A stretch of DNA of 64,000 bases from Enterobacteriaceae bacterium UBA7338 (GCA_002480085.1 DKPJ01000013.1:1-64000); one strand, 5' to 3'. Numbered from the stretch's first letter, positions 8,582 to 17,280 are shown. The notes: generated from the letters alone by a model not told the origin. Numbers and translations are program-made.

Positions 8582-8755
8582 ATGGGCTTGCTCGTCCTGC
8601 TTATAACCCTTCCGGTTATGTGTTATCTGGCGTGGTTATTCGTTAAACTACGACGGTTGTCGCAGCGACAGAAGTGGCTGCGCAACCGGCTTGCACTCCG
8701 TCAGGGGGGCAGGCCAGGCCGCCGTCGTCGCCAGCGACGCTATCCGAAGGAGTGA
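8582..8755 (+). CDS. Small basic single-pass membrane protein ORF (hypothetical)
   Basis: A 57-codon ORF fills the yihI-hemN gap, in the same frame as yihI and beginning 24 bp after its stop. It encodes one hydrophobic segment (residues 2-21, GLLVLLITLPVMCYLAWLFV) followed by a strongly basic tail rich in Arg. Its last codons overlap the hemN ribosome-binding site and its stop is 2 bp from the hemN ATG, an arrangement that suggests coupling. The ATG lacks a clear Shine-Dalgarno. I recall that some relatives (Vibrio, Shewanella) carry a membrane protein gene (DUF2489) at this position, so this may be a shortened remnant. Function unknown. Confidence 0.45.
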   Translation: MGLLVLLITLPVMCYLAWLFVKLRRLSQRQKWLRNRLALRQGGRPGRRRRQRRYPKE

Positions 8756-8757
8756 GC

Positions 8758-10131
8758 ATGTCTTCGCAGTTAATCGACTGGGATCTGGCCCTGATCCAGA
8801 AATATAACTATTCCGGGCCGCGTTATACCTCATACCCGACCGCCCTTGAGTTCGCCGAGACCTTTGGCGAAGCGGATTTTCAGCAGGCCGTTGCTCGTTA
8901 CCCTGAGCGTGCGCTGTCGCTCTACGTGCATATCCCGTTTTGCCACCGACTGTGCTACTTCTGCGGCTGCAATAAGATCGTCACCCGTCAGCAGCATAAG
9001 GCCGACCAGTATCTCGACGCGCTTGAGCAGGAGATTATCCACCGTGCGCCGCTGTTTGCCGGTCGTCAGGTCAGCCAGCTGCACTGGGGCGGCGGGACGC
9101 CAACCTACCTGAACAAAGCGCAAATTAGCCGCCTGATGGGGCTGCTGCGTCACCACTTCAACTTTAACGCCGATGCCGAGATCTCTATTGAGGTTGACCC
9201 GCGTGAGATCGAGCTGAACGTGCTCGACCATCTGCGCGCCGAGGGCTTTAACCGCCTGAGCATGGGCGTGCAGGACTTCAACAAAGAGGTGCAGCGGCTG
9301 GTCAACCGCGAGCAGGATGAAGAGTTTATCTTTGCGCTGTTACGGCATGCGCGCGAGATTGGTTTTACCTCTACCAATATCGATCTGATCTACGGTCTGC
9401 CAAAGCAGACGCCGGAGAGCTTTGCCTTTACCCTGAAACGCGTTGGGGAGCTGAACCCGGACCGGCTGAGCGTATTCAACTATGCGCACCTGCCGACGCT
9501 CTTTGCCGCCCAGCGGAAAATTAAGGACGCCGATCTGCCCTCGGCGCAGCAGAAGCTGGATATTCTGCAGCAGACGATTACCTCGCTCACGGAAGAGGGC
9601 TATCAGTTTATCGGTATGGATCACTTTGCACGCCCGGATGACGAGCTGGCCGTGGCCCAGCGTGAAGGGGTGCTGCACCGCAACTTTCAGGGCTATACCA
9701 CCCAGGGCGATAGCGATCTGCTGGGCATGGGCGTCTCGGCCATCAGCATGATTGGCGACTGCTATGCGCAGAACCAGAAAGAGCTAAAGCACTACTATCA
9801 GCAGGTGGATGAGACCGGTAACGCGCTGTGGCGGGGCATAGCCCTGACGCGGGATGACTGCATCCGCCGGGAGGTCATCAAGTCGCTGATCTGCAACTTC
9901 CGGCTGGCGTTTAGCGCAGTAGAAAAAGAGTGGGATCTCGATTTTGCCGACTACTTTGCGGAAGATTTAAACCTGCTCGCCCCGCTGGCGAAGGATGGGC
10001 TGGTGGCGGTAGATGCGCACGGTATTGAGGTGACGGCGAAAGGCCGGCTGCTGATCCGTAATATCTGTATGTGCTTTGATGCCTATCTGCGCCAGAAGGC
10101 GCGACTGCAGCAGTTCTCTCGCGTGATCTAA
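8758..10131 (+). CDS. hemN: Oxygen-independent coproporphyrinogen III dehydrogenase
   Basis: Radical SAM enzyme that decarboxylates coproporphyrinogen III to protoporphyrinogen IX in anaerobic heme synthesis. I choose the ATG at 8758 (RBS aaggag 8747-8752), giving 457 residues as in E. coli. The [4Fe-4S] cysteines are C62, C66 and C69 (CHRLCYFC), preceded by the SAM-site Tyr in LYVHIPF. The glycine-rich GGGTPTYL follows near residue 110. The frame upstream of 8758 overlaps other sequence and is not used. Confidence 0.97.
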   Translation: MSSQLIDWDLALIQKYNYSGPRYTSYPTALEFAETFGEADFQQAVARYPERALSLYVHIPFCHRLCYFCGCNKIVTRQQHKADQYLDALEQEIIHRAPLFAGRQVSQLHWGGGTPTYLNKAQISRLMGLLRHHFNFNADAEISIEVDPREIELNVLDHLRAEGFNRLSMGVQDFNKEVQRLVNREQDEEFIFALLRHAREIGFTSTNIDLIYGLPKQTPESFAFTLKRVGELNPDRLSVFNYAHLPTLFAAQRKIKDADLPSAQQKLDILQQTITSLTEEGYQFIGMDHFARPDDELAVAQREGVLHRNFQGYTTQGDSDLLGMGVSAISMIGDCYAQNQKELKHYYQQVDETGNALWRGIALTRDDCIRREVIKSLICNFRLAFSAVEKEWDLDFADYFAEDLNLLAPLAKDGLVAVDAHGIEVTAKGRLLIRNICMCFDAYLRQKARLQQFSRVI

Positions 10132-10212
10132 ATTTTTTTCAGGCGCTGTAGATACTGTTATTGCCTGCAACTGTTTTTATGTGTCGGGCCTACTAACCAC
10201 ACCATGCCTGAC

Positions 10213-10242
10213 GTAGGCCGGGCAAACGCAGTGCCGCCCGGC
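10213..10242. repeat. REP element
   Basis: Single gtaggccgggc...gcccggc palindromic unit between hemN and glnG, of the same family as the other intergenic copies. Confidence 0.75.
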
Positions 10243-10262
10243 ATTGCAGCGTCAGTAGAGTA

Positions 10263-10295
10263 ACGCCCGGTAGGCATTGCGCCACCGGGCGTTTT
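10263..10295. terminator. Hairpin between convergent hemN and glnG
   Basis: Stem acgcccggt/accgggcgt (10263-10271, 10284-10292), followed by tttt on the + side. It can end hemN transcripts and may also act on glnG from the other side. It also resembles half of a REP. Confidence 0.6.
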
Positions 10296-10300
10296 ACTCG

Positions 10301-11710
10301 CTACTCCATCCCTAACTCTTTCAGCTTGCGCGTCAGGGTATTGCGTCCCCAGCCGAGCAGTCTTGCCGCCTCCTGCTTATGGCCCTGGGTATGACGCAGG
10401 GCAGTGGTGAGCAGGGTGCGCTCCATCTCCGGCTGTGCCTCAGAGAGCAGGTTTTGATGACCGGAACGCAGGGCGCGGTCCGCCCACTGCGCCAGCAGCG
10501 TAGCCCAGTTGTCCGGCAGCGTCTGGGTCGGGCTGTCGGGCATCGTGGTCTCAAACAGCTCGCTGGGGAGATCCTGGATCAGCACCTCCTGACCCGCGGC
10601 CATCACCGTCAGCCAGCGGCAGGTGTTCTCCAGCTGGCGGACGTTACCCGGCCAGGCGATGCGGGTCAGCGCCGCCTCGGTCTCCGGATGCAGCAGCTTG
10701 GCTTCGACGCCCAGCTCGCGGGCAGCCACCTGCAAAAAGTGACGCGCCAGGCGGGGGATATCTTCCCGGCGCTCGCGCAGCGGCGGCAGATGCACGCGGA
10801 TCACGTTCAGGCGGTGGAAGAGGTCCTCACGGAATTTTCCCTCCTGCACCCGCAGCTCAAGGTTCTGGTGGGTGGCGGCGATGATGCGCACGTCCACCTT
10901 CACCGGGGCATAGCCGCCGACGCGGTAAAACTGCCCGTCCGCCAGCACGCGCAGCAGGCGCGTCTGCACGTCCAGCGGCATATCACCAATCTCGTCCAGG
11001 AACAGCGTGCCGCCGTCGGCCTGTTCAAAACGCCCTTGCCGGACGGTATTCGCGCCGGTAAACGCCCCCTTCTCATGGCCAAACAGCTCGGACTCAATGA
11101 GATCCTTCGGGATGGCGGCCATGTTGAGCGCAATAAAGGGCGCTTTGACGCGCGGGCTATGGCGATGCAGGGCATGGGCTACCAGCTCTTTACCGGTCCC
11201 GGACTCACCGTTAATCAGCACGCTAATCGAGGAGCGGGAGAGGCGGCCGATGATGCGAAACACGTCCTGCATGGCGGGCGCTTCGCCGATGATATCCGCG
11301 GTCGGACCGAAAACCTGCACGTTGCGCGGCTGCTGCTGCTCCTGATAGTGGCTGATGGCTCGCTCAACCAGCGCCACCGCTTCATCGATGTCGAACGGTT
11401 TTGGCAGGTAGTCAAAGGCCCCCTGCTGGTAGGCGCTGACCGCCGCATCGAGATCGGAGTGGGCGGTCATAATGATGACCGGAAGCATGGGGTGGCGCTG
11501 TTTGATCTGCTTCAGCAGCGCCAGCCCGTCCATGCCCGGCATGCGAATATCCGACAGCAGCACATCCGGGGTTTTGGTGGTCAGCGCGTCGAGCACCTCA
11601 TTACCACTTTCAAACGTTGTACAACTCAAGCCAGCCCCGGTCAGGGCGCGTTCAAGTACCCAGCGGATGGAGCTATCATCATCAACAATCCATGCTATCC
11701 CTCGTTGCAT
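10301..11710 (-). CDS. glnG: Nitrogen regulator NtrC (NR-I)
   Basis: Response regulator that activates sigma-54 promoters under nitrogen limitation. I start at 11710 (MQRGIAWIVDDD), giving 469 residues as in E. coli, with aaggtg as ribosome site. Receiver domain residues 1-120 has the phosphorylation site D54 (LLSDIRMPG). The AAA+ domain has Walker A GESGTGKE near residue 169 and the sigma-54 contact loop GAFTGA. A Fis-type HTH closes the C terminus (QEAARLLGWGRNTLTRKL). It follows glnL by 11 bp. Confidence 0.97.
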   Translation of the reverse strand: MQRGIAWIVDDDSSIRWVLERALTGAGLSCTTFESGNEVLDALTTKTPDVLLSDIRMPGMDGLALLKQIKQRHPMLPVIIMTAHSDLDAAVSAYQQGAFDYLPKPFDIDEAVALVERAISHYQEQQQPRNVQVFGPTADIIGEAPAMQDVFRIIGRLSRSSISVLINGESGTGKELVAHALHRHSPRVKAPFIALNMAAIPKDLIESELFGHEKGAFTGANTVRQGRFEQADGGTLFLDEIGDMPLDVQTRLLRVLADGQFYRVGGYAPVKVDVRIIAATHQNLELRVQEGKFREDLFHRLNVIRVHLPPLRERREDIPRLARHFLQVAARELGVEAKLLHPETEAALTRIAWPGNVRQLENTCRWLTVMAAGQEVLIQDLPSELFETTMPDSPTQTLPDNWATLLAQWADRALRSGHQNLLSEAQPEMERTLLTTALRHTQGHKQEAARLLGWGRNTLTRKLKELGME

Positions 11711-11721
11711 CATCGTCACCT

Positions 11722-12771
11722 TCATTTTTTGATTGGCAGGTAAACCGAAAACTCGGTATGGCCTGGCCAACTGGTAAATTCAATTTTGCCGGAGTGTTGA
11801 TCGATCAGGCTGCGGGCGATCGACAGCCCAAGTCCGGTTCCGCCTTCGCGTCCGCTCACCATTGGGTAGAAGAGCGTATCCTGCAGGTGCGACGGGATGC
11901 CCGGTCCGTTATCTTCAACGTCAATACGCGCCGCCAGTCGGTAGCGCGTGCCGTGTAGCGTCAGCTGGAAGGCCGTACGGGTGCGCAGCGTAATGGTGCC
12001 GCCCTCTGGTCCCAGCGCCTGCAGGGCGTTGCGTACGATATTCAGCAGCACCTGCTCAACCTGGTCGGGATCGTGCGGTAGCTCCGGCAGGCTGGGGTCA
12101 TAATCACGCACCAGGGTGACGTTCTCCGGCAGCTCCATTGAGACCAGCTTCACCACGCGCTCGGCGACTTTGTGAATGCTCTCGGTCACGTGCATGCCTG
12201 GATGCTGCGGTCCCAGCAGCCGATCCACCAGGTTACGCAGTCGGTCCGCCTGCTCAATAATGACTTTGGTGTACTCGGTTAGCGCCGGATCGGGCAGCGC
12301 TTTGCTCAGCAGCTGCGCCGCGCCGCGCAGGCCGCCCAGCGGGTTTTTAATCTCATGGGCGAGGCCACGCACCAGATCGCGTGCGGCGACCTGCTGGGCC
12401 TGCTGAAGCTGCTCCTGGCTCAGGCGGCGCTGGTTATCCATCGGTGCCATCTCCAGCAGGATCAGCCCCTCCGGCAGCCTCTGTGCCGTGACGGAGAGAA
12501 TGTGCGAGCGGGCATCGATCACCAGGGTAACTTCGTTATCGGTAAATCCCTGTCCGGCCTCCAGACTCTCCTGCATCAGGGCGACATTGAGGGAGAAGTA
12601 GCTCAGCAGCTCCGGCAGAGGTGTACCAAACAGCTTGCGTGAGCTTTGTGCCAGCAGCTGTTGAGCGGCGGGGTTCGCATAGTGAATCGCCAGCTCGTCA
12701 TCAACCAGCAGGATGCTGTTGATTAAAGAGTTGAGGATCTGCCCAGCATCGGGCAGCGTGCCAGTTGCCAT
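11722..12771 (-). CDS. glnL: Nitrogen sensor kinase/phosphatase NtrB (NR-II)
   Basis: Cytosolic histidine kinase that phosphorylates or dephosphorylates NtrC according to PII state. The start at 12771 (MATGTLPDAGQ) gives 349 residues, the E. coli length. An N-terminal PAS domain (about 5-70) is followed by the HisKA box with phospho-His in GLAHEIKNPLGG near residue 139, and ATPase motifs N (NIVRNALQA), G1 (DNGPGI) and G2 (GGTGLGLSIA). No membrane segment. It lies between glnA and glnG. Confidence 0.97.
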   Translation of the reverse strand: MATGTLPDAGQILNSLINSILLVDDELAIHYANPAAQQLLAQSSRKLFGTPLPELLSYFSLNVALMQESLEAGQGFTDNEVTLVIDARSHILSVTAQRLPEGLILLEMAPMDNQRRLSQEQLQQAQQVAARDLVRGLAHEIKNPLGGLRGAAQLLSKALPDPALTEYTKVIIEQADRLRNLVDRLLGPQHPGMHVTESIHKVAERVVKLVSMELPENVTLVRDYDPSLPELPHDPDQVEQVLLNIVRNALQALGPEGGTITLRTRTAFQLTLHGTRYRLAARIDVEDNGPGIPSHLQDTLFYPMVSGREGGTGLGLSIARSLIDQHSGKIEFTSWPGHTEFSVYLPIKK

Positions 12772-12793
12772 TAAGCAGTCTCCTGAAATGAGG

Positions 12794-12810
12794 TGCACTC
12801 TTTTAGTGCA
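12794..12810. promoter_or_regulatory. NtrC-binding site at glnL promoter
   Basis: TGCACTCTTTTAGTGCA is a 17-bp site with perfect arms matching the NtrC consensus TGCAC-N7-GTGCA. It sits 23 bp before the glnL start, where in E. coli NtrC represses the internal promoter glnLp. Confidence 0.85.
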
Positions 12811-12860
12811 TTATAGCTTTTTACGGTTAAAAAGCGCGTAATATCAGGTTGTTGGCGGAG

Positions 12861-12886
12861 AAAAAAGCCCATCCTGGGATGGGCTA
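12861..12886 (-). terminator. glnA terminator (attenuates into glnLG)
   Basis: In the direction of glnA, stem agcccatcc/ggatgggct (12877-12885, 12866-12874) is followed by a T-run (12861-12866). It lies 35-55 bp after glnA, so glnLG is partly insulated from the high glnA expression. Confidence 0.9.
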
Positions 12887-12918
12887 AAGTTTCCACGGCA
12901 ACTTAAAACAACTTCAAA

Positions 12919-14328
12919 TTAAACGCTGTAGTACAGTTCGAACTCAACCGGATGCGGCGTCATACGAACACGGTCGTTCTCTTCAACACGCAGGGCGATG
13001 TAGGCATCGATCGCGTCGTTGGTGAACACGCCGCCTGCGGTCAGGAACTCACGGTCTGCATCAAGGGCCTGCAGGGCCTCTTCCAGGGAGCCAGCAACCT
13101 GCGGAACTTCTTTCGCCTCTTCCGGCGGCAGGTCGTACAGGTTTTTGTCCATGGCTTCGCCCGGGTGGATCTTGTTCTTGATACCGTCAAGGCCAGCCAT
13201 CAGCAGGGCTGCGAAGCACAGGTACGGGTTAGCAGCCGGGTCCGGGAAGCGTACTTCGATACGGCGCGCTTTCGGCGAGGTTACTACCGGAATACGGATA
13301 GAGGCAGAGCGGTTACGGGCAGAGTAGGCCAGCATAACCGGTGCTTCGTAACCCGGGACCAGACGCTTGTAGGAGTTGGTGGTCGGGTTCGCCAGGGCGT
13401 TGATTGCTTTGGCGTGTTTGATTACGCCGCCAATGTAGTACAGGGCTTCTTCAGACAGGCCAGCATATTTGTCGCCAGAGAACAGGTTGGTGCCGTTCTT
13501 GGAGAGGGACATGTGGCAGTGCATACCGGAGCCGTTATCGCCGAACATCGGTTTTGGCATAAAGGTTGCGGTTTTGCCGAAGCGGTGCGCGACGTTGTGC
13601 ACGACATACTTGTAGATCTGAATTTCGTCCGCTTTTTTGGTCATGGTGTTGAAGCGGGTCGCCACTTCGTTCTGACCTGCGGTTGCTACTTCGTGGTGGT
13701 GCGCTTCAACCACCAGGCCCATCTCTTCCATCACCAGACACATGGTGGAGCGGATGTCCTGAGAGGAGTCAACCGGCGGAACCGGGAAGTAACCGCCTTT
13801 CACAGCCGGACGGTGACCTTTGTTACCACCTTCGTATTTGGTGGAGGTGTTCCATGCGCCTTCGATATCGTCGATAGCCACGTGGGAACCGGAGATGTTG
13901 GCACCAAAGCGAACGTCGTCGAACAGGAAGAACTCTGGCTCTGGCCCGAACAGAACGGTGTCTGCGATGCCGGTGGAGCGCAGGTACTCTTCAGCGCGTT
14001 TAGCGATGGAGCGCGGGTCGCGATCGTAGCCCTGCAGCGTGCCTGGCTCAAGGATGTCGCAACGGATAATCAGGGTAGACTCTTCGAAGAACGGGTCAAT
14101 AACCGCGGTAGAGGCGTCCGGCATCAGCACCATGTCGGATTCGTTGATGCCTTTCCAGCCACCAATCGAAGAACCATCAAACATTTTGCCTTCTTCAAAG
14201 AAGTCAGCGTTAACCTGATGAGCTGGGATAGTGACATGCTGCTCTTTACCTTTGGTATCAGTGAAGCGCAGATCGATAAACTTCACTTCATGTTCGTTCA
14301 GCATCGTCAAAACGTGTTCAGCGGACAT
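12919..14328 (-). CDS. glnA: Type I glutamine synthetase
   Basis: Dodecameric enzyme making glutamine from glutamate, ammonia and ATP, and the main route of ammonia assimilation. I start at 14328 (MSAEHVLTML, RBS ggagag), giving 469 residues; the longer open frame upstream crosses the promoter. Signatures include the FDGSSIGGW metal/substrate loop, the ATP-binding NGSGMHCHMS, and the adenylylated tyrosine in NLYDLPPEE near residue 398. It is the first gene of glnALG. Confidence 0.98.
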   Translation of the reverse strand: MSAEHVLTMLNEHEVKFIDLRFTDTKGKEQHVTIPAHQVNADFFEEGKMFDGSSIGGWKGINESDMVLMPDASTAVIDPFFEESTLIIRCDILEPGTLQGYDRDPRSIAKRAEEYLRSTGIADTVLFGPEPEFFLFDDVRFGANISGSHVAIDDIEGAWNTSTKYEGGNKGHRPAVKGGYFPVPPVDSSQDIRSTMCLVMEEMGLVVEAHHHEVATAGQNEVATRFNTMTKKADEIQIYKYVVHNVAHRFGKTATFMPKPMFGDNGSGMHCHMSLSKNGTNLFSGDKYAGLSEEALYYIGGVIKHAKAINALANPTTNSYKRLVPGYEAPVMLAYSARNRSASIRIPVVTSPKARRIEVRFPDPAANPYLCFAALLMAGLDGIKNKIHPGEAMDKNLYDLPPEEAKEVPQVAGSLEEALQALDADREFLTAGGVFTNDAIDAYIALRVEENDRVRMTPHPVEFELYYSV

Positions 14329-14410
14329 ACTTAACTCTCCCGGAATTTTTGGTCGTCGTGGTAACGAGGTTCTACACTTTATAAGTGGCACAATCGCCTT
14401 GCATAAGATA

Positions 14411-14430
14411 AAGCGAAATCTGTGCCAACT
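14411..14430 (-). promoter_or_regulatory. Sigma-54 promoter glnAp2
   Basis: On the minus strand TTGGCACAGATTTCGCTT has GG at -24 and GC at -12 separated by exactly 10 bases, the canonical sigma-54 spacing. It lies 85-100 bp before the glnA start and downstream of the NtrC sites. Confidence 0.92.
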
Positions 14431-14458
14431 TTTAAAACACCCCCAAAAGGCGCTATCA

Positions 14459-14549
14459 TGCACGTCATAGTGCAAAAGGGCTGCACCATAATGGATATCT
14501 TGCATCAATATAGTGCATCTGCGCGATCGTAGTGCACTATATTGGTGCA
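14459..14549. promoter_or_regulatory. NtrC enhancer array upstream of glnA
   Basis: Two strong sites are TGCATCAATATAGTGCA (14501-14517) and TGCACTATATTGGTGCA (14533-14549), spaced 32 bp centre to centre, about three helical turns. A weaker 16-bp site tgcacgtcatagtgca lies at 14459-14474, nearer the promoter, and a degenerate one near 14482. This is the geometry of the E. coli glnA enhancer. Confidence 0.88.
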
Positions 14550-14700
14550 ATTTACATTAAGGCGGCTCTCTACCGCTCCGTGAAACCGATCACAAAGCCT
14601 TACTTTCTGTATTGTTTGTAAAGGTTCTTTGTGATCCTGTTCTGTACTGCGATTAATACGTGTACAATAACGCGCTATTTCTAATGCCTGAGGCAAAGTT
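14550..14700. promoter_or_regulatory. typA upstream region with CRP-like inverted repeat
   Basis: A perfect 10-bp inverted repeat gatcacaaag/ctttgtgatc occupies 14588-14597 and 14627-14636. Each arm contains a CRP half-site (TGTGA). A likely typA -10 is tacaat at 14663-14668. In E. coli the upstream promoter glnAp1 is CRP-dependent; which of these serves glnA and which typA is not decided by the sequence. Confidence 0.5.
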
Positions 14701-16524
14701 GTGATCGAAAATTTGCGTAACATCGCCATCATTGCGCACGTTGACCATGGTAAAACAACCCTGGTTGACAAGCTGCTGCAGCAATCCGGTACCTTCAGCG
14801 AGCGCGCTGAGACTACCGAACGCGTGATGGACTCCAACGATTTGGAGAAAGAGCGTGGGATTACCATCCTCGCGAAAAACACCGCTATCAAATGGAATGA
14901 CTACCGTATCAACATCGTTGATACCCCGGGTCACGCCGACTTCGGTGGTGAAGTTGAACGTGTCATGTCCATGGTAGACTCCGTACTGCTGGTGGTCGAT
15001 GCTATGGACGGCCCGATGCCGCAGACCCGCTTTGTAACTAAAAAAGCGTTTGCGCATGGCCTGAAGCCAATTGTCGTTATCAACAAGGTTGACCGTCCGG
15101 GCGCGCGTCCTGACTGGGTTGTGGATCAGGTCTTCGATCTGTTCGTTAACCTCGACGCGACCGACGAGCAGCTGGACTTCCCGATCATCTACGCATCGGC
15201 CCTGCAGGGTATCGCGGGTAACGACCACACTGACATGGCGGAAGATATGACCCCGCTGTATCAGGCGATCGTTGACCACGTCCCGGCACCGAACGTTGAC
15301 CTTGACGGTCCGTTCCAGATGCAGATCTCCCAGCTGGACTACAACAACTACGTTGGCGTGATCGGCATCGGCCGCATCAAGCGCGGTAAGGTGAAGCCGA
15401 ACCAGCAGATCACCCTGATCGACAGCGAAGGTAAAACGCGCAACGGTAAAGTGGGTAAAGTACTGACCCACCTCGGCCTGGAGCGTATTGAATCCACCGA
15501 AGCTGAAGCGGGCGATATCATCGCGATCACCGGTCTGGGCGAACTGAACATCTCCGACACCCTTTGCGATCCGCAAAACGTCGAAGCGCTGCCGGCACTC
15601 TCCGTTGATGAGCCGACCGTCACCATGTTCTTCAACGTCAACACCTCGCCGTTCTGCGGTAAAGAAGGTAAGTTTGTGACCTCGCGTCAGATCCTTGACC
15701 GTCTGAACAAAGAGCTGGTGCACAACGTGGCGCTGCGCGTAGAAGAGACTGACGATTCTGATGCGTTCCGCGTATCTGGTCGTGGCGAGCTGCACCTGTC
15801 GGTTCTGATCGAAAACATGCGTCGTGAAGGCTTTGAGCTGGCGGTTTCCCGTCCGAAAGTTATCAACCGTATGATCGATGGCCGTATGCAGGAGCCGTTC
15901 GAGAACGTGACCCTGGATATCGAAGAGCAGCATCAGGGCTCGGTTATGCAGGCGATGGGCGAGCGTAAGGGCGATGTCAAAGACATGATCCCTGACGGTA
16001 AAGGCCGTATTCGTCTGGACTACCTGATCCCGGCCCGTGGCCTGATCGGCTTCCGTACCGAGTTCATGACCATGACCTCCGGTACCGGTCTGCTGTACTC
16101 CACCTTCAGCCACTACGACGACGTTCGTCCGGGCGAAATCGGCCAGCGTAACAACGGCGTGCTGATCTCCAACGGCCAGGGCAAAGCAGTCGCATTTGCA
16201 CTGTTCAGCCTGCAGGATCGCGGTAAGCTCTTCCTGGGTCACGGTGCTGAAGTGTATGAAGGCCAGATCATCGGTATTCACAGCCGTTCTAACGACCTGA
16301 CCGTGAACTGCCTGACCGGTAAGAAACTGACCAACATGCGTGCGTCGGGTACCGACGAAGCAACGGTTCTGGTTCCGCCGATCAAGATGTCCCTGGAGCA
16401 GGCGCTGGAGTTCATCGATGACGACGAACTGGTAGAAGTCACCCCGACCTCTGTCCGTATTCGTAAACGTCACCTGACCGAGAACGATCGTAAACGCGCA
16501 ATGCGTGGTCCTCGCGACGCGTAA
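14701..16524 (+). CDS. typA: Ribosome-dependent GTPase TypA/BipA
   Basis: Translational GTPase of the EF-G family involved in 50S assembly and stress or cold adaptation. The 607-residue product equals E. coli and starts with GTG (MIENLRNIAIIAHVDHGKTT). G1 is AHVDHGKT (residues 12-19), G3 DTPGHADF, G4 NKVDRPGA. Domains II, III and V and the BipA-specific C-terminal domain follow. It is divergent from glnA. Confidence 0.97.
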   Translation: MIENLRNIAIIAHVDHGKTTLVDKLLQQSGTFSERAETTERVMDSNDLEKERGITILAKNTAIKWNDYRINIVDTPGHADFGGEVERVMSMVDSVLLVVDAMDGPMPQTRFVTKKAFAHGLKPIVVINKVDRPGARPDWVVDQVFDLFVNLDATDEQLDFPIIYASALQGIAGNDHTDMAEDMTPLYQAIVDHVPAPNVDLDGPFQMQISQLDYNNYVGVIGIGRIKRGKVKPNQQITLIDSEGKTRNGKVGKVLTHLGLERIESTEAEAGDIIAITGLGELNISDTLCDPQNVEALPALSVDEPTVTMFFNVNTSPFCGKEGKFVTSRQILDRLNKELVHNVALRVEETDDSDAFRVSGRGELHLSVLIENMRREGFELAVSRPKVINRMIDGRMQEPFENVTLDIEEQHQGSVMQAMGERKGDVKDMIPDGKGRIRLDYLIPARGLIGFRTEFMTMTSGTGLLYSTFSHYDDVRPGEIGQRNNGVLISNGQGKAVAFALFSLQDRGKLFLGHGAEVYEGQIIGIHSRSNDLTVNCLTGKKLTNMRASGTDEATVLVPPIKMSLEQALEFIDDDELVEVTPTSVRIRKRHLTENDRKRAMRGPRDA

Positions 16525-16545
16525 TCTGTTTTTCGCATGACGATC

Positions 16546-16574
16546 AAAGCCGCTGAAATTCAGCGGCTTTTTTT
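16546..16574 (+). terminator. typA terminator
   Basis: Stem aaagccgctg/cagcggcttt (16546-16555, 16561-16570), loop aaatt, T-run to 16574; 22 bp after the stop. Confidence 0.92.
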
Positions 16575-16680
16575 ATACTTTTCTTCTTCCCCCTCCTGCA
16601 TGAATCTGTGGCAGGGCAGCTATTCAGCGTCTGGATTTCCCGCTACAGTTAACTCTCCACGGCAAGCAAGGAGAGAAATA

Positions 16681-17280
16681 ATGCTCTATATCTTTGATTT
16701 AGGTAACGTGATTGTTGATATCGATTTCGATCGCGTGCTGGGTGCATGGAGCGATCTCAGCCGGGTTCCGCTGGCAACGCTGAAGCAAAGTTTTACCATG
16801 GGCGAGGCGTTTCATCGTCACGAGCGGGGCGAACTGTCGGATGAGGATTTTGCCGAGGCGCTATGCGAGGAGATGTCGCTGCCGCTGAGCTATGAGCAGT
16901 TCTCCCATGGCTGGCAGGCGGTGTTTGTCGGCCTGCGTCCGGAGGTGATCGACATCATGCACAAACTGCGGGCGCAGGGGCATCGTGTGGTGGTGCTCTC
17001 CAACACTAACCGCCTGCACACCACCTTCTGGCCGGATCAATACCCCGAGGTTCGCGCCGCAGCGGACAAGATCTACCTCTCCCAGGAGATGGGAATGCGC
17101 AAGCCCGAGGCACGTATCTACCAGGCGCTGTTGCAGGAAGAGGGTTTCTCGGCCGAGGATGCGGTCTTTTTTGACGATAACGCCGATAATATAGAGGGAG
17201 CTAACCAGTTGGGTATAACTTCAATTCTGGTGACCGGAAAAGAGACGATACCGAACTACTTTGCAAAACAGCTATGCTAA
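16681..17280 (+). CDS. yihX: HAD-type glucose-1-phosphatase YihX
   Basis: In E. coli YihX hydrolyses alpha-D-glucose 1-phosphate. The start at 16681 (RBS aaggagag 16669-16676) gives 199 residues as in E. coli. HAD motif I FDLGNVIVD lies at residues 5-13, motif II VLSNTN near residue 108, motif III in MRKPE, and motif IV FFDDNADN near residue 165. yihY begins 7 bp before its end, so the two are coupled. E. coli places the sulfoquinovose gene cluster between typA and this gene; here only 156 bp separate them. Confidence 0.95.
   Translation: MLYIFDLGNVIVDIDFDRVLGAWSDLSRVPLATLKQSFTMGEAFHRHERGELSDEDFAEALCEEMSLPLSYEQFSHGWQAVFVGLRPEVIDIMHKLRAQGHRVVVLSNTNRLHTTFWPDQYPEVRAAADKIYLSQEMGMRKPEARIYQALLQEEGFSAEDAVFFDDNADNIEGANQLGITSILVTGKETIPNYFAKQLC

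Noticed and set aside
10379..11743. 454-codon open frame antisense to glnG
   Set aside because: Composition artefact of the conserved AAA+ gene; no ribosome site or motif.
12919..14550. glnA starting at 14550 (543 codons)
   Set aside because: The extension reads through the sigma-54 promoter and an NtrC site; the start at 14328 matches 469 residues and has a good ribosome site.
14653..16473. 606-codon open frame antisense to typA
   Set aside because: Shadow of typA codon usage; His/Val/Asp/Arg-rich low-complexity translation with no family resemblance.
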